From Liquidambar formosana (lineage: Eukaryota; Streptophyta; Magnoliopsida; Saxifragales; Altingiaceae), in the NCBI GenBank assembly GCA_039720395.1, contig CM077821.1, forward strand, positions 46,682,388 through 46,746,387: a stretch of DNA of 64,000 nt. The letters are read 5' to 3'. The notes beneath the pieces are model-generated. The model worked only from the letters and a program-made list of their open reading frames with translations, searched no databases and was not told the DNA's origin. Numbering within the stretch: the first letter of the stretch is position 1; the number at the start of each line of letters is the position of its first letter. The position numbers were made by a program, and so were the translations under genes. Of the stretch, positions 1-12,493 are shown one piece after another.

Positions 1-722
1 TCTCCATGCCGACAATCGAAGGAGGCGAACACGGAGGTATCTGAGTCAGCGAGCGCAGTGACTCGGGCCTTGTAAATTCTCGGATCTGACGGGTCAGTCC
101 AGTGAGCCGACCCGACGTGGCGTCCGCCGGAGAAGTCGTAGAAGTGCAATCCGGCAGCGGTTTCCGACCCTACAGCAGCAACCTCCGGCCAGACGCGTCG
201 AATCGAGGTGATGTCCTCGAGGTGAGTCCGGATCGTTCCGGCATGCGTCAGATTCCAGTCGTAACCAGATATCTGACCGGCATGAGCGATCCAGACCGAT
301 CCGTCGTCAGCTCCAGCGGTGAACGCAGACGAAAGGCCATCAGCGGCGGGCCTGATGGTGGTGACTACCGAGGCATCTATTCCTTTGAAGGGAGGCGGCG
401 AAATCGCGGATTTGAGGTGGGACTCGATGCCATAGTAGAGGGCTTCGTCGGCGAGTTCTTGCTTGGTGAAGCGGCTAGAAGTAGAAGGGAGGCGGTTCGA
501 CCGGAGGAGGGAGAGGAGGACGGAGAAGATCTCGGGGTCCCGGTCTATGAAAACCGGGTTCTGGTCATCACTCGGTCTAGCCGAGAGAACGGCTAGGAGC
601 GAGTCTGGACCGCCTGAGCGGATCGTTGATACGGTGGTCTCGAAGAGCTTGCCGCCGACGTTGAGCTTGATACGGTCATGGGGTCGAGTGGCGAGGGCAG
701 AATTGGAATGTCCGTTCTCCAT
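1..722 (-). CDS. BTB/POZ (KCTD-type) domain protein, 5' part, truncated by window edge
   Basis: An uninterrupted reading frame of 240 codons runs leftward from an ATG at 722-720 and leaves the window at base 1, so the gene is partial. The protein starts [21 protein letters not shown]. Residues about 17-110 form a T1/BTB fold of the KCTD type: [20 protein letters not shown], then [17 protein letters not shown] and [15 protein letters not shown]. After this comes a region with short repeats such as [18 protein letters not shown] and [12 protein letters not shown], which looks like the start of a beta-propeller. In plants this layout is the At5g41330/At3g09030-type BTB protein family, thought to be adaptors of CUL3 ubiquitin ligases; that role is family knowledge, not shown here. 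The stretch is GC-rich compared with its surroundings, as expected for an intronless plant exon. Plus-strand frames through it are shadows. Confidence 0.88.
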   Translation of the reverse strand, partial: MENGHSNSALATRPHDRIKLNVGGKLFETTVSTIRSGGPDSLLAVLSARPSDDQNPVFIDRDPEIFSVLLSLLRSNRLPSTSSRFTKQELADEALYYGIESHLKSAISPPPFKGIDASVVTTIRPAADGLSSAFTAGADDGSVWIAHAGQISGYDWNLTHAGTIRTHLEDITSIRRVWPEVAAVGSETAAGLHFYDFSGGRHVGSAHWTDPSDPRIYKARVTALADSDTSVFASFDCRHG

Positions 723-1199
723 TATTGGAAGACGGTGACGGCTGGTGAATTATACGGGGGACGTAACGAAAGAGGTCAGAGATCGAAATCTTGGAGAGAA
801 TTGGGTGTGGTTGCTACTTGAATGACCAGAATACCCTTTTATTCCCTTGAAATTATGGGAATGTCCACGGTGGTAATTGGTAAAGTCTGATTCAGTGGAG
901 GGTGTTATGGTCATTCGCGGGGTTTTTGGAATTTAGTTTTGTAGCAGCCAATGTGGGTCCGGTTAAAGAGTCCAGACTTCAGAATCAAAACCTGCCGGCA
1001 ATTCTACCAAAGAGTGAGGTAGAGACTAGAGAGTTTGAAAGCCATTGACAAGTAATTCCATGATGGTGTAGCAGCATTGCCTTAGTTTGTAATATATTCC
1101 TATTCTTAATTCTTGTACTATCAACAAATGAGGATCAAATTTTTTTTATAAATTTAAACAAAAATCATTGACTTAACAAGTGAAGTGTCACTAAACTAT
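723..1199. other. Upstream region of the BTB gene
   Basis: Non-coding DNA 5' of the BTB gene start, AT-rich beyond about 820. It should hold the 5' UTR and promoter of that gene. I see no clear TATA box or repeat. Confidence 0.4.
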
Positions 1200-1678
1200 T
1201 GTGTAGGAAATATCCTCAGCTCACGAGCTAGCCCAACTCTAGCAATAAGAACGGACCACGGGTGGATGCTCACCTAAATGAATAGGCCACTCATGCCAAC
1301 CATCTTTCCAGTTGGAATTAAGAATAGACAATGACCGAAACTACGGTTCGAGCCTGACCAAGGTCAGCAAGCCTTGGTTAGATTGTTATGAGCCTAACTC
1401 AAGTTAGACTTAATGTAACCAAGGCCGTTATCTAACCAAACCATGGTTAGATATACACTGGCTATAAATAGAACGGTATGGGATAATGCACGGTAACCCT
1501 AGTCCATTTACCTCTCTTTCTCTAAAACAAGTCATCTAACTTAAGCATCGGAGAGGTTTTGGCTAGACACACTCCGGTTGCTCTATGACAAGTGATTTTG
1601 TTAATTGCAGGTCATTTGATTGGTGAAGGAGCTCTATCCATTCACTACATTTCTACTGTCAAATTTTATCCTTGTACA
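1200..1678 (+). mobile_element. Solo LTR of an LTR retrotransposon
   Basis: A 479-bp segment starts TGTGTAGG and ends TTGTACA. It is flanked on both sides by ACTAT (1195-1199 and 1679-1683), a 5-bp target duplication typical of LTR-element integration. It contains a good TATA box (CTATAAATA, 1462-1470) followed by a CT-rich stretch, as in an LTR promoter. No internal retroelement region follows, so this looks like a solo LTR left by recombination between two LTRs. The style is Gypsy-like, but that is a guess. Confidence 0.75.
1462..1470 (+). promoter_or_regulatory. TATA box in solo LTR
   Basis: CTATAAATA sits inside the solo LTR about 55 bases before a pyrimidine-rich leader. It is the likely TATA element of the LTR promoter, oriented rightward. 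Confidence 0.5.
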
Positions 1679-1683
1679 ACTAT

Positions 1684-2192
1684 AATGCTTTTCCTTACTT
1701 GTTGAGTCAACAATCATATTAGAAAATTAAAGGTAAGAAAAGATTCTATCGATGATCGAATTTATTTAGTTATTTATTTTTTAATGAAAATAGAGGCCTC
1801 AAGTTAGTATATATGGCAAAGTATCACTACTCATGATTGAGAAGTGTAGCATTTAAATTTTCGCATCATTAGATACATTGATTCATAAGTGAACTATGTA
1901 TTGCATGTGACTAATGTAGCTTCAAACCTTGATAAAAATAGGCATAAGATACCCATATTTGAAAAGAAAAATTAAATTAATTATTAATGGGCGACAATAC
2001 CAGTCCCAAAGAGAAAATGACTGGCCCATTGCATCTTAGGGCCACCACCCCCAGAATCAAATAGGACTCACATAGGTGCTCGTGGATCCGCATCTCTGCC
2101 TGCTCATCTGTAGTCAAACTTAAACCTACTTCACAGAATACAGGCCCATAAAACTCGGCTGATTTTGAAAGCCTGATTAAAATTTGGTACGA
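1684..2192. other. Intergenic DNA, nothing recognised
   Basis: AT-rich DNA between the solo LTR and the foldback element. The minus-strand frame at 1977-2246 runs into the transposon and is not considered a gene. Confidence 0.3.
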
Positions 2193-2201
2193 GTTACAAA
2201 A

Positions 2202-2600
2202 GGGAACGGCTATTGCAACCCCCGTTCCTATAAGCCCACCCCCCATCCTTTAAGTTTTTAAGGTTTTATGCAAAATATAAAAAGTTTTTATGAAAACTGG
2301 CCATGATGTCCACTAGAAAACATCGTTTTGAACAACTTTACAGAAGAAAGTTTTTCCAAAATCTATCGTTTAAATATACTTTTTAACCATTTATAACCTT
2401 TATTTCATTTTTTGCCAAAAAGTTTAACTAAACGATAAATTTTGGAAAAACTTTTTTCTGCAAAGTTGTTCAAAATGATGTTTTCTAGTGGACATCATGG
2501 CCAATTTTCATAAAAACTTTTTATATTTTGCATAAAACCTTAAAAACCTAAAGAATGAGGGGTGGGCTTATAGGAATGAGGGGTTGCAATAGTCGTTCCC
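2202..2600. mobile_element. Foldback MITE, 399 bp, 9-bp TSD (family FB)
   Basis: The element opens with GGGAACGGCTATTGCAACCC and closes with GGGTTGCAATAGTCGTTCCC. The inverted arms are about 175 bp each and meet near the middle around TTTGCCAAAAAG. It is flanked by a perfect 9-bp duplication GTTACAAAA (2193-2201 and 2601-2609). A 9-bp TSD with long TIRs is the signature of Mutator-like (MULE) derived MITEs. There is no coding capacity. Close copies lie at 52428, 57590 and 58158. Confidence 0.92.
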
Positions 2601-2609
2601 GTTACAAAA

Positions 2610-3822
2610 TTGAGCCTTCTTTGGTCAGGCCCAAGTCTACGGTACGAGTAACATTTAATGCTTAATTTTCTGTAATGCACAACAAAACTATGGTACTATT
2701 TAACAATTGAGCAATCGTGCAAGGGATGCAATTTTTTTGAAAGAAAGTTGGATGTTCTTTGAAAATATTTTTGTAGGTAGATCATTTTGTTTTTTTTTAT
2801 TTTTTTATTTTTTTCTTGTAAGATGGGTAAGAAATTTATTTATTATGATATTATTTAATCATTCTTAAGACTCGAAGCTAAAATATCACCCCACATAGGA
2901 CTATAGGAGAAAGAAGTACTACTAGATCATAAGGTAATTGACTGCAGATAGATCTTGTATTAAATTTTTTTTTTCTCCCTTCCCAAAAAAAAAAATAAAA
3001 TTGAGAAACCAAAGTGCGTGGGGGACATTAATGTTGTTCAAATGTTTGGTTTGCAATAAAGAGTCAGTAAGAGGGAGTAATGACAATGAATAGATGATTT
3101 GATTTATGTGGTCATAGGGATTCCGGACTTTTGAATCTTATCCATAAACTGTAACTACTAAATGACCTTTCTATCGAATTGGATATAATCTAAACCTAAT
3201 AAGGAAATTTTTACACTTTGCGGGGCTGCTCTTGAGCTCTTCCAATTCCACCAATAGATGCACATATGTCAATGCCCTTGGATAAGGTTGGCCCATCTCT
3301 AGAGACCTAAAGCTCGGCCAATTGAGACCCTCGTAGCAGTGCCTAATGTTTTTGAAAAGCCATAAATACAATTGCTTTCGTCTATTTGAGAATAAGATTC
3401 CAAAGCCCCAATTGCCTTTGGGAGTCCCATAGGATTTTGATGTGGGGTTGCTATAGACCTGCAATTGTCCGATGGGAAACAATAGTGTGGCACTGTGGCT
3501 TAACAAAACAGATGTCGGTGAGGCTGTCAGACCATTCCCCACGGGTCTGTGGACTGATCTGAGGGGATCGAGGTAATCCAAACGCAGGCTGGTGCCACAA
3601 AGAGGTCATGCATGAAGAGGGTGGGACCCACCGAACCCAAAAATAATTGGCACACCAAGAATGATCTTCTAGATCCATCCACCTAGAAACAACAGACATC
3701 CACAAAGTAGTAATATGCTAATTCATTCACTGATCACCCACCAACATTGGAGGTGCAGCAAACTCGTTGTCTCTGAGGTACACACCATGCAATGGGGCCA
3801 GATACAGCCACCAGTCCCCCCC

Positions 3823-3892
<70 letters not shown>

Positions 3893-5290
3893 GGTTGGTT
3901 TGGAATTAAATCACACTTGATCTAGAATTGAAACAGCCTCTCTGTCATGATGCAGACCGGCCAGTCCCCACTGCATTCAGTTAATCATCTGCACTCGTGG
4001 TTTTTTAAAGACCCACCATCTTTTGTGACACCCTCTCTTGGATTACATATTAGGAAGCAGCTTAATAGGATATATATATATTACCGAATATGGGTATACC
4101 AGGCCTATTTCCTTCGTTTAATTTTAGACCCAGATTAGTTCTATAGGACGCATAGTCTGCTTGCTAATTCATATGAATGATAGTTAATTAGGAAGCAAAT
4201 TAATATTCAATTTAACAGCTATGATATTCTTCTCAAATTTTAACACCCCCCCACCCCAAAAAAAAAAAAAAACTAACTAATATGGAGTCAAATGACATGA
4301 TAACTTATATAGTCATTATGTCATTTTTTGAGATGGTATGTTGATGTGACATTACTACATTAATCGGCTAAGCAAGTTAGGAAATAAAACGTTGGGAAAA
4401 ATAGTTGAGAAGCAACATGTATCACATGTGTTGAAACCCACTCTTTTAAAAGGGAAATGCTTGTGGGTGAGATTCATGTGGATTTCACATCAGTGTGGGT
4501 CTCACAATATGTGAATGGACAAAAAAAAAAGACAAAAATTTAAGTCAAAATTATAACAATGCTCCTTTCACAAATTAAGGGTCCCATAACCATTAACATG
4601 TCATGCTATCATATGTTTCAGCTAGGGAGCTAGCTAATTAAACACTGAATTCTTATAACAATTTTGTATGAATGTGAAACAATTAACTGATAAATTCCAA
4701 CTATTTTCGAGACATATATCAATGGTCTGTTAGGTCTCTTGCCCAAATCAAATTTGTGCAGGCCAGTTGATCCTGCAATTTTGCTATGGATTGGGTGGCC
4801 AGAGAAGCTAAGGTTCAAACCAGCCATCTTGTTAGGTCTACTCTGTTTCTTTCTATATATATATATATATATTTATAAAAAAAATTAATTAATTTGCTAG
4901 CAAACCAACCAGACTTTCAACCCAACTAATTCTTTAAACACAAATATCCTTTAAACACAAATATCCTCTGAAAGCTTGGGATCGGTGTTAATCCCCTCTC
5001 TCAACTGCAAAAACAGCAATACAATTAATGTCACATCTTACTTGGCCGCCGCCACCACCACAACCACGTACTAATATGAAAATGTCCAAGTACGTGGTAC
5101 AAAATGTCAGAGCATACGTACCCATTAAAAGTAATTAAACATTTGTATTTATCAAATAGCAATATACGTAACTATTATTTTTGTGATCATGCTCATCACA
5201 AATTGAGTTTATTGATATGATAAAGATTCAAACATATGGAAAAACGAAAAAACAACAGACGACTATTGGAATTTACTTTCTTCCCTTTTC
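2610..5290. other. Intergenic DNA with a (TA)n tract
   Basis: No gene recognised. A (TA)n microsatellite lies at 3837-3888 and short A-runs at 4257 and 4522. A GC-richer stretch at 3170-3700 has open minus-strand frames but resembles no protein I know; it may be an old repeat. Confidence 0.35.
3837..3888. repeat. (TA)n microsatellite, 52 bp
   Basis: About 26 tandem TA units follow an A-run. Confidence 0.95.
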
Positions 5291-8278
5291 TTAATTCTTT
5301 TCCTTCTTGTCTGGAACACGCCCGTCTGTTCCAGCCAGCATTGCATACTTGTCCTTCCTAGTCAAATTGGTACACTCAAACCCCAGTGTCCCAGCCAGCA
5401 CTCTCTGAATATAATTGGCAACTTCAATGGCCGATTTTCCACCTTTGCAAGTGAGCTCCGTGGGCAGCTGATTCAAGAAGGTGATCTCGTAAGTGGGCAT
5501 TGGATTCATGAACACGAAATAAGGGTCCAAAAACTTATGCCCACGAACGGTTGTTCCATAAAACACCGATTGTTTTGTATTAATCGCCACCGGCACAATT
5601 CTATCGGTCAGCTCAGCAAAGAGAGCACTAAATCTCAGCAGAAATGGCTCTCTACAAGTTGTTCCCTCCGGGCAAATTACCAAGTCCCCTTCTTCGAGCA
5701 ATTGCTTGATATGGGCTGCATCTTTCTCTCTCTCCCTTGATAGTGCAACGGCTTTAATTGGCGAAATAAGTTCGGAGAATTTGCTTATGCTATAAGTGAC
5801 ACAACTGATTTTTCTTCCTAAGGCGACGGCTGTGACAACGGGGTCTAAGACGGTGCGATGGTTGCAAACAAAGAGGACTCCACTTTGGCCTTTTCTGGGT
5901 GGGGGAGGAGGGGTACCTTTTACAGTTAGTTTTATTCCAAGGATCTTATAGTTGTAATAAACGATACGTTCGGGCAAAGGGATGTTGAGGTAGACCCTCA
6001 GGATAGAAAGGATAATTCCAATTGGCATCCATAAAAAAGACAAGAGGACGACCAAAGGAGTGGGTCTCTGAACAAAACGACCATCATGAAAAATAACTGG
6101 GCTTAGAAGCTTGTTTCTTGGAAGTGGCTCGCATTTTGTTGCTGGAACCATGTATGCTTCCTGCAATTGCGAACACACATGTATCAATACTACAGGTATT
6201 TTATATATGCAGGAAAACACACAGTATATCTCAACAACTTTGATAAACAAATAAATTTTAAAAAAAAATCTCAACTTTGATTCAAAGCACTAGACTTATT
6301 AGTTGACGCAAATAAAAACCTTTCGGTTTTTAGAGACATTTGTGGAAGTTTCCCGTTGTTCAAATAGAGAGTAATTTGTTAGGGTTTAATTACTTTAAAT
6401 CGTCAAATCATGCCCTTTTTTTTAATATTATTTATTTATTAAGTTGAGGATTCATTGTTGCCTGACTGCCATGGATCACGGAATCGTTTTCAGTTGAAAA
6501 AACTCAGCCAAAGTCACGAAGAATTCACTTACCCTATCAATGAGTAAAAGACAAGACTTGTTGAGGGGTGAATTATTCTTCTTCACACTCTATGCATGAA
6601 GGAAATAATTTACATGGATTGGACATGAAGGATGTATGTTAGGTGAAAATTGTGCTCCCTATTTTGACCAGGTGGGTTAGCCTCCTCACCGGTAAAATTC
6701 CCCCTACCAAATTTAAGTAGCGTCTCTAATCATTTCAGTGTAAAAAAAAAAAAAAAAGTAATAATAATAATAATTTTTTTTAAAAAAATAGAGGATTAAA
6801 AAGAATAGAAATAGTAATATTATATAACACAACTAATTTGTCCAAATTTATTTATCCAACTGACATGAATTATACGATCAGATCTAATTGATTAGATTTT
6901 ACTGTGACAATTTTACATTTTCCAAAGAAAAATCAATTTGGTTGTATGATTTTTTAACTATGAAGATATGCAAAATCTTCTTATGCCTTTCAAAGATTTC
7001 TTTGAAATTAAAAAAGATAATATCATCAACTTTAGATGATGTGACGCACTTAGCTTACAAAGCGGCGTCCGTTAATGCTAAATTAATCCTAATCATCTTT
7101 TAATGCTGATATGACAAATGATAGAGATCCGAACATTTATTGAAATGATATTATGGGTGGGAGGAGCCAAAGTTCTCCGTAGCTAGGACAGAAAAAGCAT
7201 GATCCAAAAAAGCTGGAAAAATTTTTATGAGGGAGAGGAGCCAAGTTCTCTGCGGAGGGAAAAGCATGAAACCGGAGGAGCTGGAAGAAGAAAGAGACCA
7301 ATAGAATTTTAAAGATGAAGAACTGCCTCGTCCACCATTATAAGCTTTCGTTAAAAAATGAAAGCTCACATTGAATAGGAGTTGGAAAAAAAAGAATAAC
7401 AGAGAGAGGTTCATGGACATAATATTAAACCCATTAAAGTTCTCACCAAACCTGTAAAAAGGTCAGAAACAAAATGATATAGGAGTAGTAGAAGTCTTAG
7501 TTGTCCTACCTGTGCTGAAAACAAAAAAGAAAACCCCAAAAATTTATTTTTAAAAAAAAAAAAAACCAGCTCACCGATGTTCAAAATCGGATAACCAGCT
7601 CAAATTAAGATAAATGGGAAAAATAGGAAAAAACAATGGTTGGCTGAGAGATCAAACCTTGCATAACGACATGAAATCATGGTCGGTCTCTCTATCACCC
7701 AGGCCCAAATCTGGCAAGTTGTTCATGCCAAATTCCTTTTCGACAGCCGCCTTTTTGTGTTCTCCCACCAGAACACCTGGTTTCTTAACAAACCCAGTTG
7801 CCCTCCCAGATTTTGTTACTTCCAATTCAGTCCCAATAACCTTATCAACCCCTAAAAAGTTTCTCACAAATGGTTCCACCATAATCCTAGGATTTGCAGT
7901 GACTATGTATCTTTTGCCAAAGGAATTGAACACTCTCCATGTCTCTGGGTGAACATCCTCCGAATAAAACTTGGGCAGGACAGACCTTGCAACAAGTTCA
8001 ATATCTCTAATTTTCAATCCGGCAAAGGCGATGAAGATAAAGATTTCGACAGCTAATGATTCCAAGATGAATATGTAAATGAAGTATACGAATGGAACGG
8101 ATGCTAGAAGGAGTAGTCCCCTTAGAAGACTACCGGCTTCGAGAGCAACGAGCATGAAATAAGGGAATGCACTTCGAGACACGAGAAGGGTGCCATCTAG
8201 GTCTGCAGCCACCGTCTGGCTTGATCGTCCCTCGGAGCTGCATTTTGAGATTGGTTCGATATGTCGATGAGCCCCCAT
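5291..8278 (-). CDS. GPAT6: Glycerol-3-phosphate 2-O-acyltransferase 6-like (cutin pathway)
   Basis: Two exons: 8278-7658 (207 codons) and 6160-5291 (289 codons plus TAA), spliced in phase 0 at AAG|GT and CAG|GAA. The product is 496 aa, matching the roughly 500 aa usual for the family. Residues 26-30 (DLDGT) and 195-199 (DRETD) are motifs I and III of a HAD-type phosphatase domain. The acyltransferase domain carries HRTVLD at 308-313 (HX4D), PEGTTCREP at 371-379 and VPVAI at 396-400. Hydrophobic segments near 40-70 and 240-265 fit an ER membrane protein. The family transfers acyl groups (omega-hydroxy or dicarboxylic acyl-CoAs) to the sn-2 position of glycerol-3-phosphate and removes the phosphate, giving 2-monoacylglycerol for cutin. 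The [13 protein letters not shown] block and the [15 protein letters not shown] end point to GPAT6 over GPAT4/8, from memory of the family. All catalytic motifs are intact and the gene looks functional. Confidence 0.93.
6161..7657 (-). other. Single intron of the GPAT6-like gene
   Basis: A 1497-bp intron with GT donor (7657-7656) and CAG acceptor (6163-6161). It is AT-rich. Around 7150-7270 there is a loose direct repeat (GGAGCCAA-GTTCTC motif twice). No complete transposon is visible. Confidence 0.8.
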
Positions 8279-8420
8279 GTGAGAAAGACAGATAGATGGG
8301 GAAAGAGAGAGGGAGAGAGAGAGGTGGTGTGTGTTGGATGTGAATGAGATGATTCAGGTTATGAAGACTGAGGAGAGGGGTTTAAAAAGGAGGGGAGAAG
8401 ATGGCCATGTCGTTGTTTGT
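8279..8420 (-). promoter_or_regulatory. Leader and probable core promoter of GPAT6
   Basis: On the minus strand a CT-rich stretch (CTCTCTCTCCCTCTCTC) directly precedes the ATG, as in many plant 5' UTRs. A TTTTTAAA sequence near 8381-8388, about 105 bp upstream of the ATG, is the best TATA-like candidate. This is inference only. Confidence 0.35.
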
Positions 8421-8782
8421 TGGAGTTGTCAACATGAAAATTTTATGTGGTGGAGATAGAGCGAGACACAAAGAGAGAGGACTTTGATGTGGGAAGGCAA
8501 GAAACTCCTTTGAAATTTAAATTAGGGCAGTTGTGAGGAGGGGTCCGCGCGAGTGGTTGAAAGTCGATACCAACGCCTACATTACATTCAATTAGCCTAC
8601 TTTTTAGCTTACAGGCGCCGGCCATGCTGCCGCCATTAAAGCTCGGCTTAACCAGCTTGCATTTGGCTAGGTCACTATAGATCGGGAGATATTATTATGA
8701 AAAATGCTATTTGCACTAATTCTTTATAACCCAAACTATGTAGCAAATGAGATAATATCAAATGATTTGTTATTTTTTTAAG

Positions 8783-10146
8783 GAAAAATTAGCAATAACT
8801 CCTATTAGGGGTCTACCTTTAGCAAAAAAGCCTACTTAAGATTTAGTAATTTAATAACCCATTTTTTAAAGTTTTTATTTGTGATAAGGTAAATCTGTGA
8901 TTTTATATACCAATTATACCCTTTGTTTGACAATTCTGCATCTCATGTATAGCAGATATGGGAAAAACAGATTTTCATCTTAAGATACAGAAGAGTAACC
9001 GTTTTTTTGGGGGATATGATTTCGTGGGAGAGAGATTTCGGCTCCATCATGTTTCTCTCTCTTCAAACTAGCGCCGATGGAGGGAATTCAAATTTGAATT
9101 CCAAAATTTTCTCTCTTCAGGCGGTTGCAAGAGATTCCGTTTGGGTTCAAAGGTGTTCCTAGTTTCATCTATTTCGATCGTTTTCCCAGATTTTTGTTGA
9201 ATCATTACTAGTAACAGTATCAGAGTACTATTATTAGTATTTATAATATGTTTTTTGTACTAGCAACAATATCACTTCACTGTTATTTTGAAAATAACCC
9301 ACAGATTTTTGTTGGATCATTACTAGCAACAGTATTAGAGTACTGTTGTTAGTATTTATAACATGTTTTTTTGTACTATCAACAGTATCATTTCATTGTT
9401 ATTTTAAAAATAACCCATATATCATGCAACAGTACTAGATTACTGTTGTCAGTATTATAACATGTATATCTATATAACAGCATTAGCTTACTAAACATAA
9501 CTATCAACATTAAACTGGTACTGTTGTGTTAATACACATGTTATAGTATAAAAACAGTGAACTGATGCTGTTGACAGATTCCTTGCATATGCAGATTTAT
9601 GGTGATGAGATCACATTCAGCAAAAAGGAGGGACAACTTTTCAATGTAAAGAATCAAACGCTTGACTTGGGGCATGATCGCAAACATACTAAGGTCCCTG
9701 ATGAAAAAGATGAAGAAGAAGAAGATATTGATGAGGAGGAAGGTCAGGATATCCCAACTGAAGAAGAAGAAGTAAGAGAACAGGAAAGCGATCTTCAATC
9801 CGTGTTCTCCAAATCGTTTGGTTCTGTTGGGGGGATGCTCGTATGTGAAAAAAAACCCTAGAATGGATGTTTGGTGCTGTGTCTAATGATGGAAAATGAT
9901 TTTTGGAAAGATTTTTTTGTGCCGTATGTTTATATATTTCCGCTGGAAACAATGGAACGTGGGAAGGTGAGAAGCTTGTTTTTTTCGCTCTGGTGTGTAA
10001 CATGGCACGGTTGTAAATTAAGGGAACTTCTAAAAGCAAGGGTCTATTAGTCTTTTTACTGTCAAATGGGGTTTTTACTAAACGTCAGTTTTAATGAATT
10101 CTATTAGCTTAAAACTCTTATACATAGGGGTTTTGGCCAAAATTTC
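8783..10146. mobile_element. Candidate Mutator-like non-autonomous element, about 1.36 kb
   Basis: Both ends carry a related inverted sequence: left GAAAAATTAGCAATAACTCC, right end reading inward GAAATTTTGGCCAAAACCCC, with further weak similarity beyond. The flanks are T-rich, so no TSD is certain. Inside are a 115-bp tandem repeat (9188-9418) and a 98-codon acidic frame (9565-9861, rich in DEKDEEEE). The interior at 9000-9180 is GC-richer than the surroundings and may include captured host DNA. The boundaries are approximate. Confidence 0.4.
9188..9418. repeat. 115-bp tandem repeat, two copies plus a partial third
   Basis: The unit starting AGATTTTTGTTGAATCATTA at 9188 recurs at 9303. Both copies contain AACAGTAT-AGAGTACT and end in AAAATAACCCA. 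A weaker third piece follows near 9427. Confidence 0.85.
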
Positions 10147-11259
10147 TTCTTTTTAATGAGTCAATATTACATCATCAACCATGTGAATCATGTACCAGTC
10201 AAGGTGTTGGTATTAAAAGATGGTGCCTATAACACTATTCAAAGATTATTTAGTATAGGGTAAAGGTACACATAGCACCATATAAAAAGCACCTAAAATG
10301 GCAATTGACCTCTTGTAAATGGTTTGATGGGTACTTTTGTCAACAAACTCATGCCACGTTAGGTATTATAATTAACTACATACTGTAACTAATTAAGAGC
10401 TCTTTATAGCATTTTCCTTTGGTGTGACTTGAGGATACACATACATTTGTAGACACAATTCACTTGTCACACAATGTAGGAATGTTTCAGGTACGTCTAG
10501 GGGGACATATATATACCCGTCATATCCTATAATTTTCTTCCAAGCATGATTATATATATATTGTCCAGTGATAACATGTGTAACAACTAATTAACAATTA
10601 AGTTTTACCAATTAATTAAAAAACAAAAAACTTACAATTAAGCGAACCGCATAGCTATTTATTGGCTTGAAATTATTTCTTTACGTACCGATATAAATTT
10701 GAAACGGATTTGAAATCTTTTTATGATATGTAGTGATCGAAAGTGACAATATAGGAAAATATAGTTTGCTGTGGCTTGTTTTACTCCCTCTTTTTGTTAT
10801 TAGTATGCCTGATCAAGTAAGGATTAATTTCACTAAACTAAAGCTGCTGCCTTAGACAAGAATTTACACGTACTGTTTGATTGATGAGAACACGGAAAGG
10901 ATTAATGAAAACTTGAAATGGGGTTGCATTTCGCCCCATAATTCTTATTTTCCACTACAAGAATAGGTTATTTTTATCATTTTGGTATGATTCAGCAAGC
11001 GATATGGCTTAAGCCCAGTAGAAGGTTGGAGCTGAGCCAAATTTTTGCTTGGAGTACTTAATGAATGCAAGCTAACTGAATGGGCGCTTTATTTCTGGAG
11101 GGTTTGAAGCTTCCACCTCATGGCTTTGGACTGAACAGAAGAAGATCGATAAACTTTAATATTGTAACTTGATGAGGTTTCTGTTAAACTTTCCATTAAA
11201 AGACTTTGGAATTGTCTCTTAGCAAAGTTAATTTCAAACCGGTAGATATCATCATCAAC

Positions 11260-11332
<73 letters not shown>

Positions 11333-12493
11333 TGTGAAGAAACACTCAACTTGAAAGTAATCAAAACCACAGAATGGGTGAAACTAGCTATAATTTTTCA
11401 TAATATTAGTTGTGGATCGATTTTCTTGTTGGGGTTAGGAACTTAATGTCTCCCCAAACTTGTGGATTAAGTATTTCGTTGCCAACTTACTACAATTATG
11501 TGCACATTTTGAGAATGGTCCAGCAAGAAGTTAAAAGGGGATAATTTTCTCTCCAATCTTTTTTTCCTTGCAATCTCTGAAATGAAGTTAATTATCCTCC
11601 TAGCAAGTTAAAACAAAAGTGATGTTTCAGTGGCATGGTGCTGGTGGTAGTGGTAGTGGTAGTAGTAGTAGCGGCGGCTTGGTCGTAGTGGTGGCGGCAT
11701 TGGCATGATAGTTGCATCGTGACAATAACTGGAATCTATTTAAGGCTTCAACTACATTTGTGGATTGTACCATAGTATTTATTAAACCTAAGTACGTACT
11801 AAAAAATAATTATCTATCCATCTCTGGAAGAAATTTTTTAATATTGTTGGGAATAAGCAAGATTGGGAATTGTAGGGGCATCTATGTGATGAATGGAAGA
11901 ATACTTGGGCATGAAAGTGCAGGAAGATTATATGAAAACAAGGAGTACTTAAGATAATGGTATTGTTGGAAAACAAACTAGAAGTAATTTAATAAACCAC
12001 TTGATTTAAATTGAGAGAGAATGGGGAGGCCAGGGTGGTCTAGCTAATTGAGCTTTGGAAATACAGGGGTGTCAATATCAGACTTAAAGATCTCACAATT
12101 GGAAAAAAGAATTGTGAACAAGAGAAGGGGAATTTTAGATTAGTCCAGCTATGGGAATATAATTACAGTTGAGTACATATTCTTACTATCTTCTTAATAA
12201 ATGACTATTAACTTAACAAAAAATTACTGCTGCTGTAATTGTTTTTCTATAGCCCGACCAATCTAAAATTCCCCCAACAAGATACATGGGTTGTAAACTC
12301 AACACGCACTTTTAGTGTGAGCATGTTAATATTATAGCTATAAAAAAAAAAATTTAAAAAAAACTATATATCAGTATCATGCATTAAGAGTTGTACCCCT
12401 TGCATTGATCTAATGTACTTCATATCAATACGTATTTATATAAGTTATATCAGTATGTGCTTACCTGATCATCATTCTATATATATATATATA
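10147..12493. other. Intergenic DNA, nothing recognised except a (CT)n tract
   Basis: No gene or complete element seen. Open frames here are short and of low-complexity composition. Confidence 0.35.
11263..11328. repeat. (CT)n microsatellite, 66 bp
   Basis: About 33 uninterrupted CT units. The minus-strand frame over it encodes only RERERE and is not a gene. Confidence 0.95.

Noticed and set aside
102..738. Plus-strand frames of 164 and 91 codons
   Set aside because: They overlap the minus-strand BTB/KCTD frame, which has a recognisable domain; the plus frames are shadows of its GC-rich codons.
3171..3705. Overlapping minus-strand frames as a gene
   Set aside because: Three frames are open over the same GC-richer DNA, and none resembles a known protein or has splice-consistent partners.
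11089..11370. Minus-strand 93-codon frame with RE repeats
   Set aside because: Translation of a (CT)n microsatellite.
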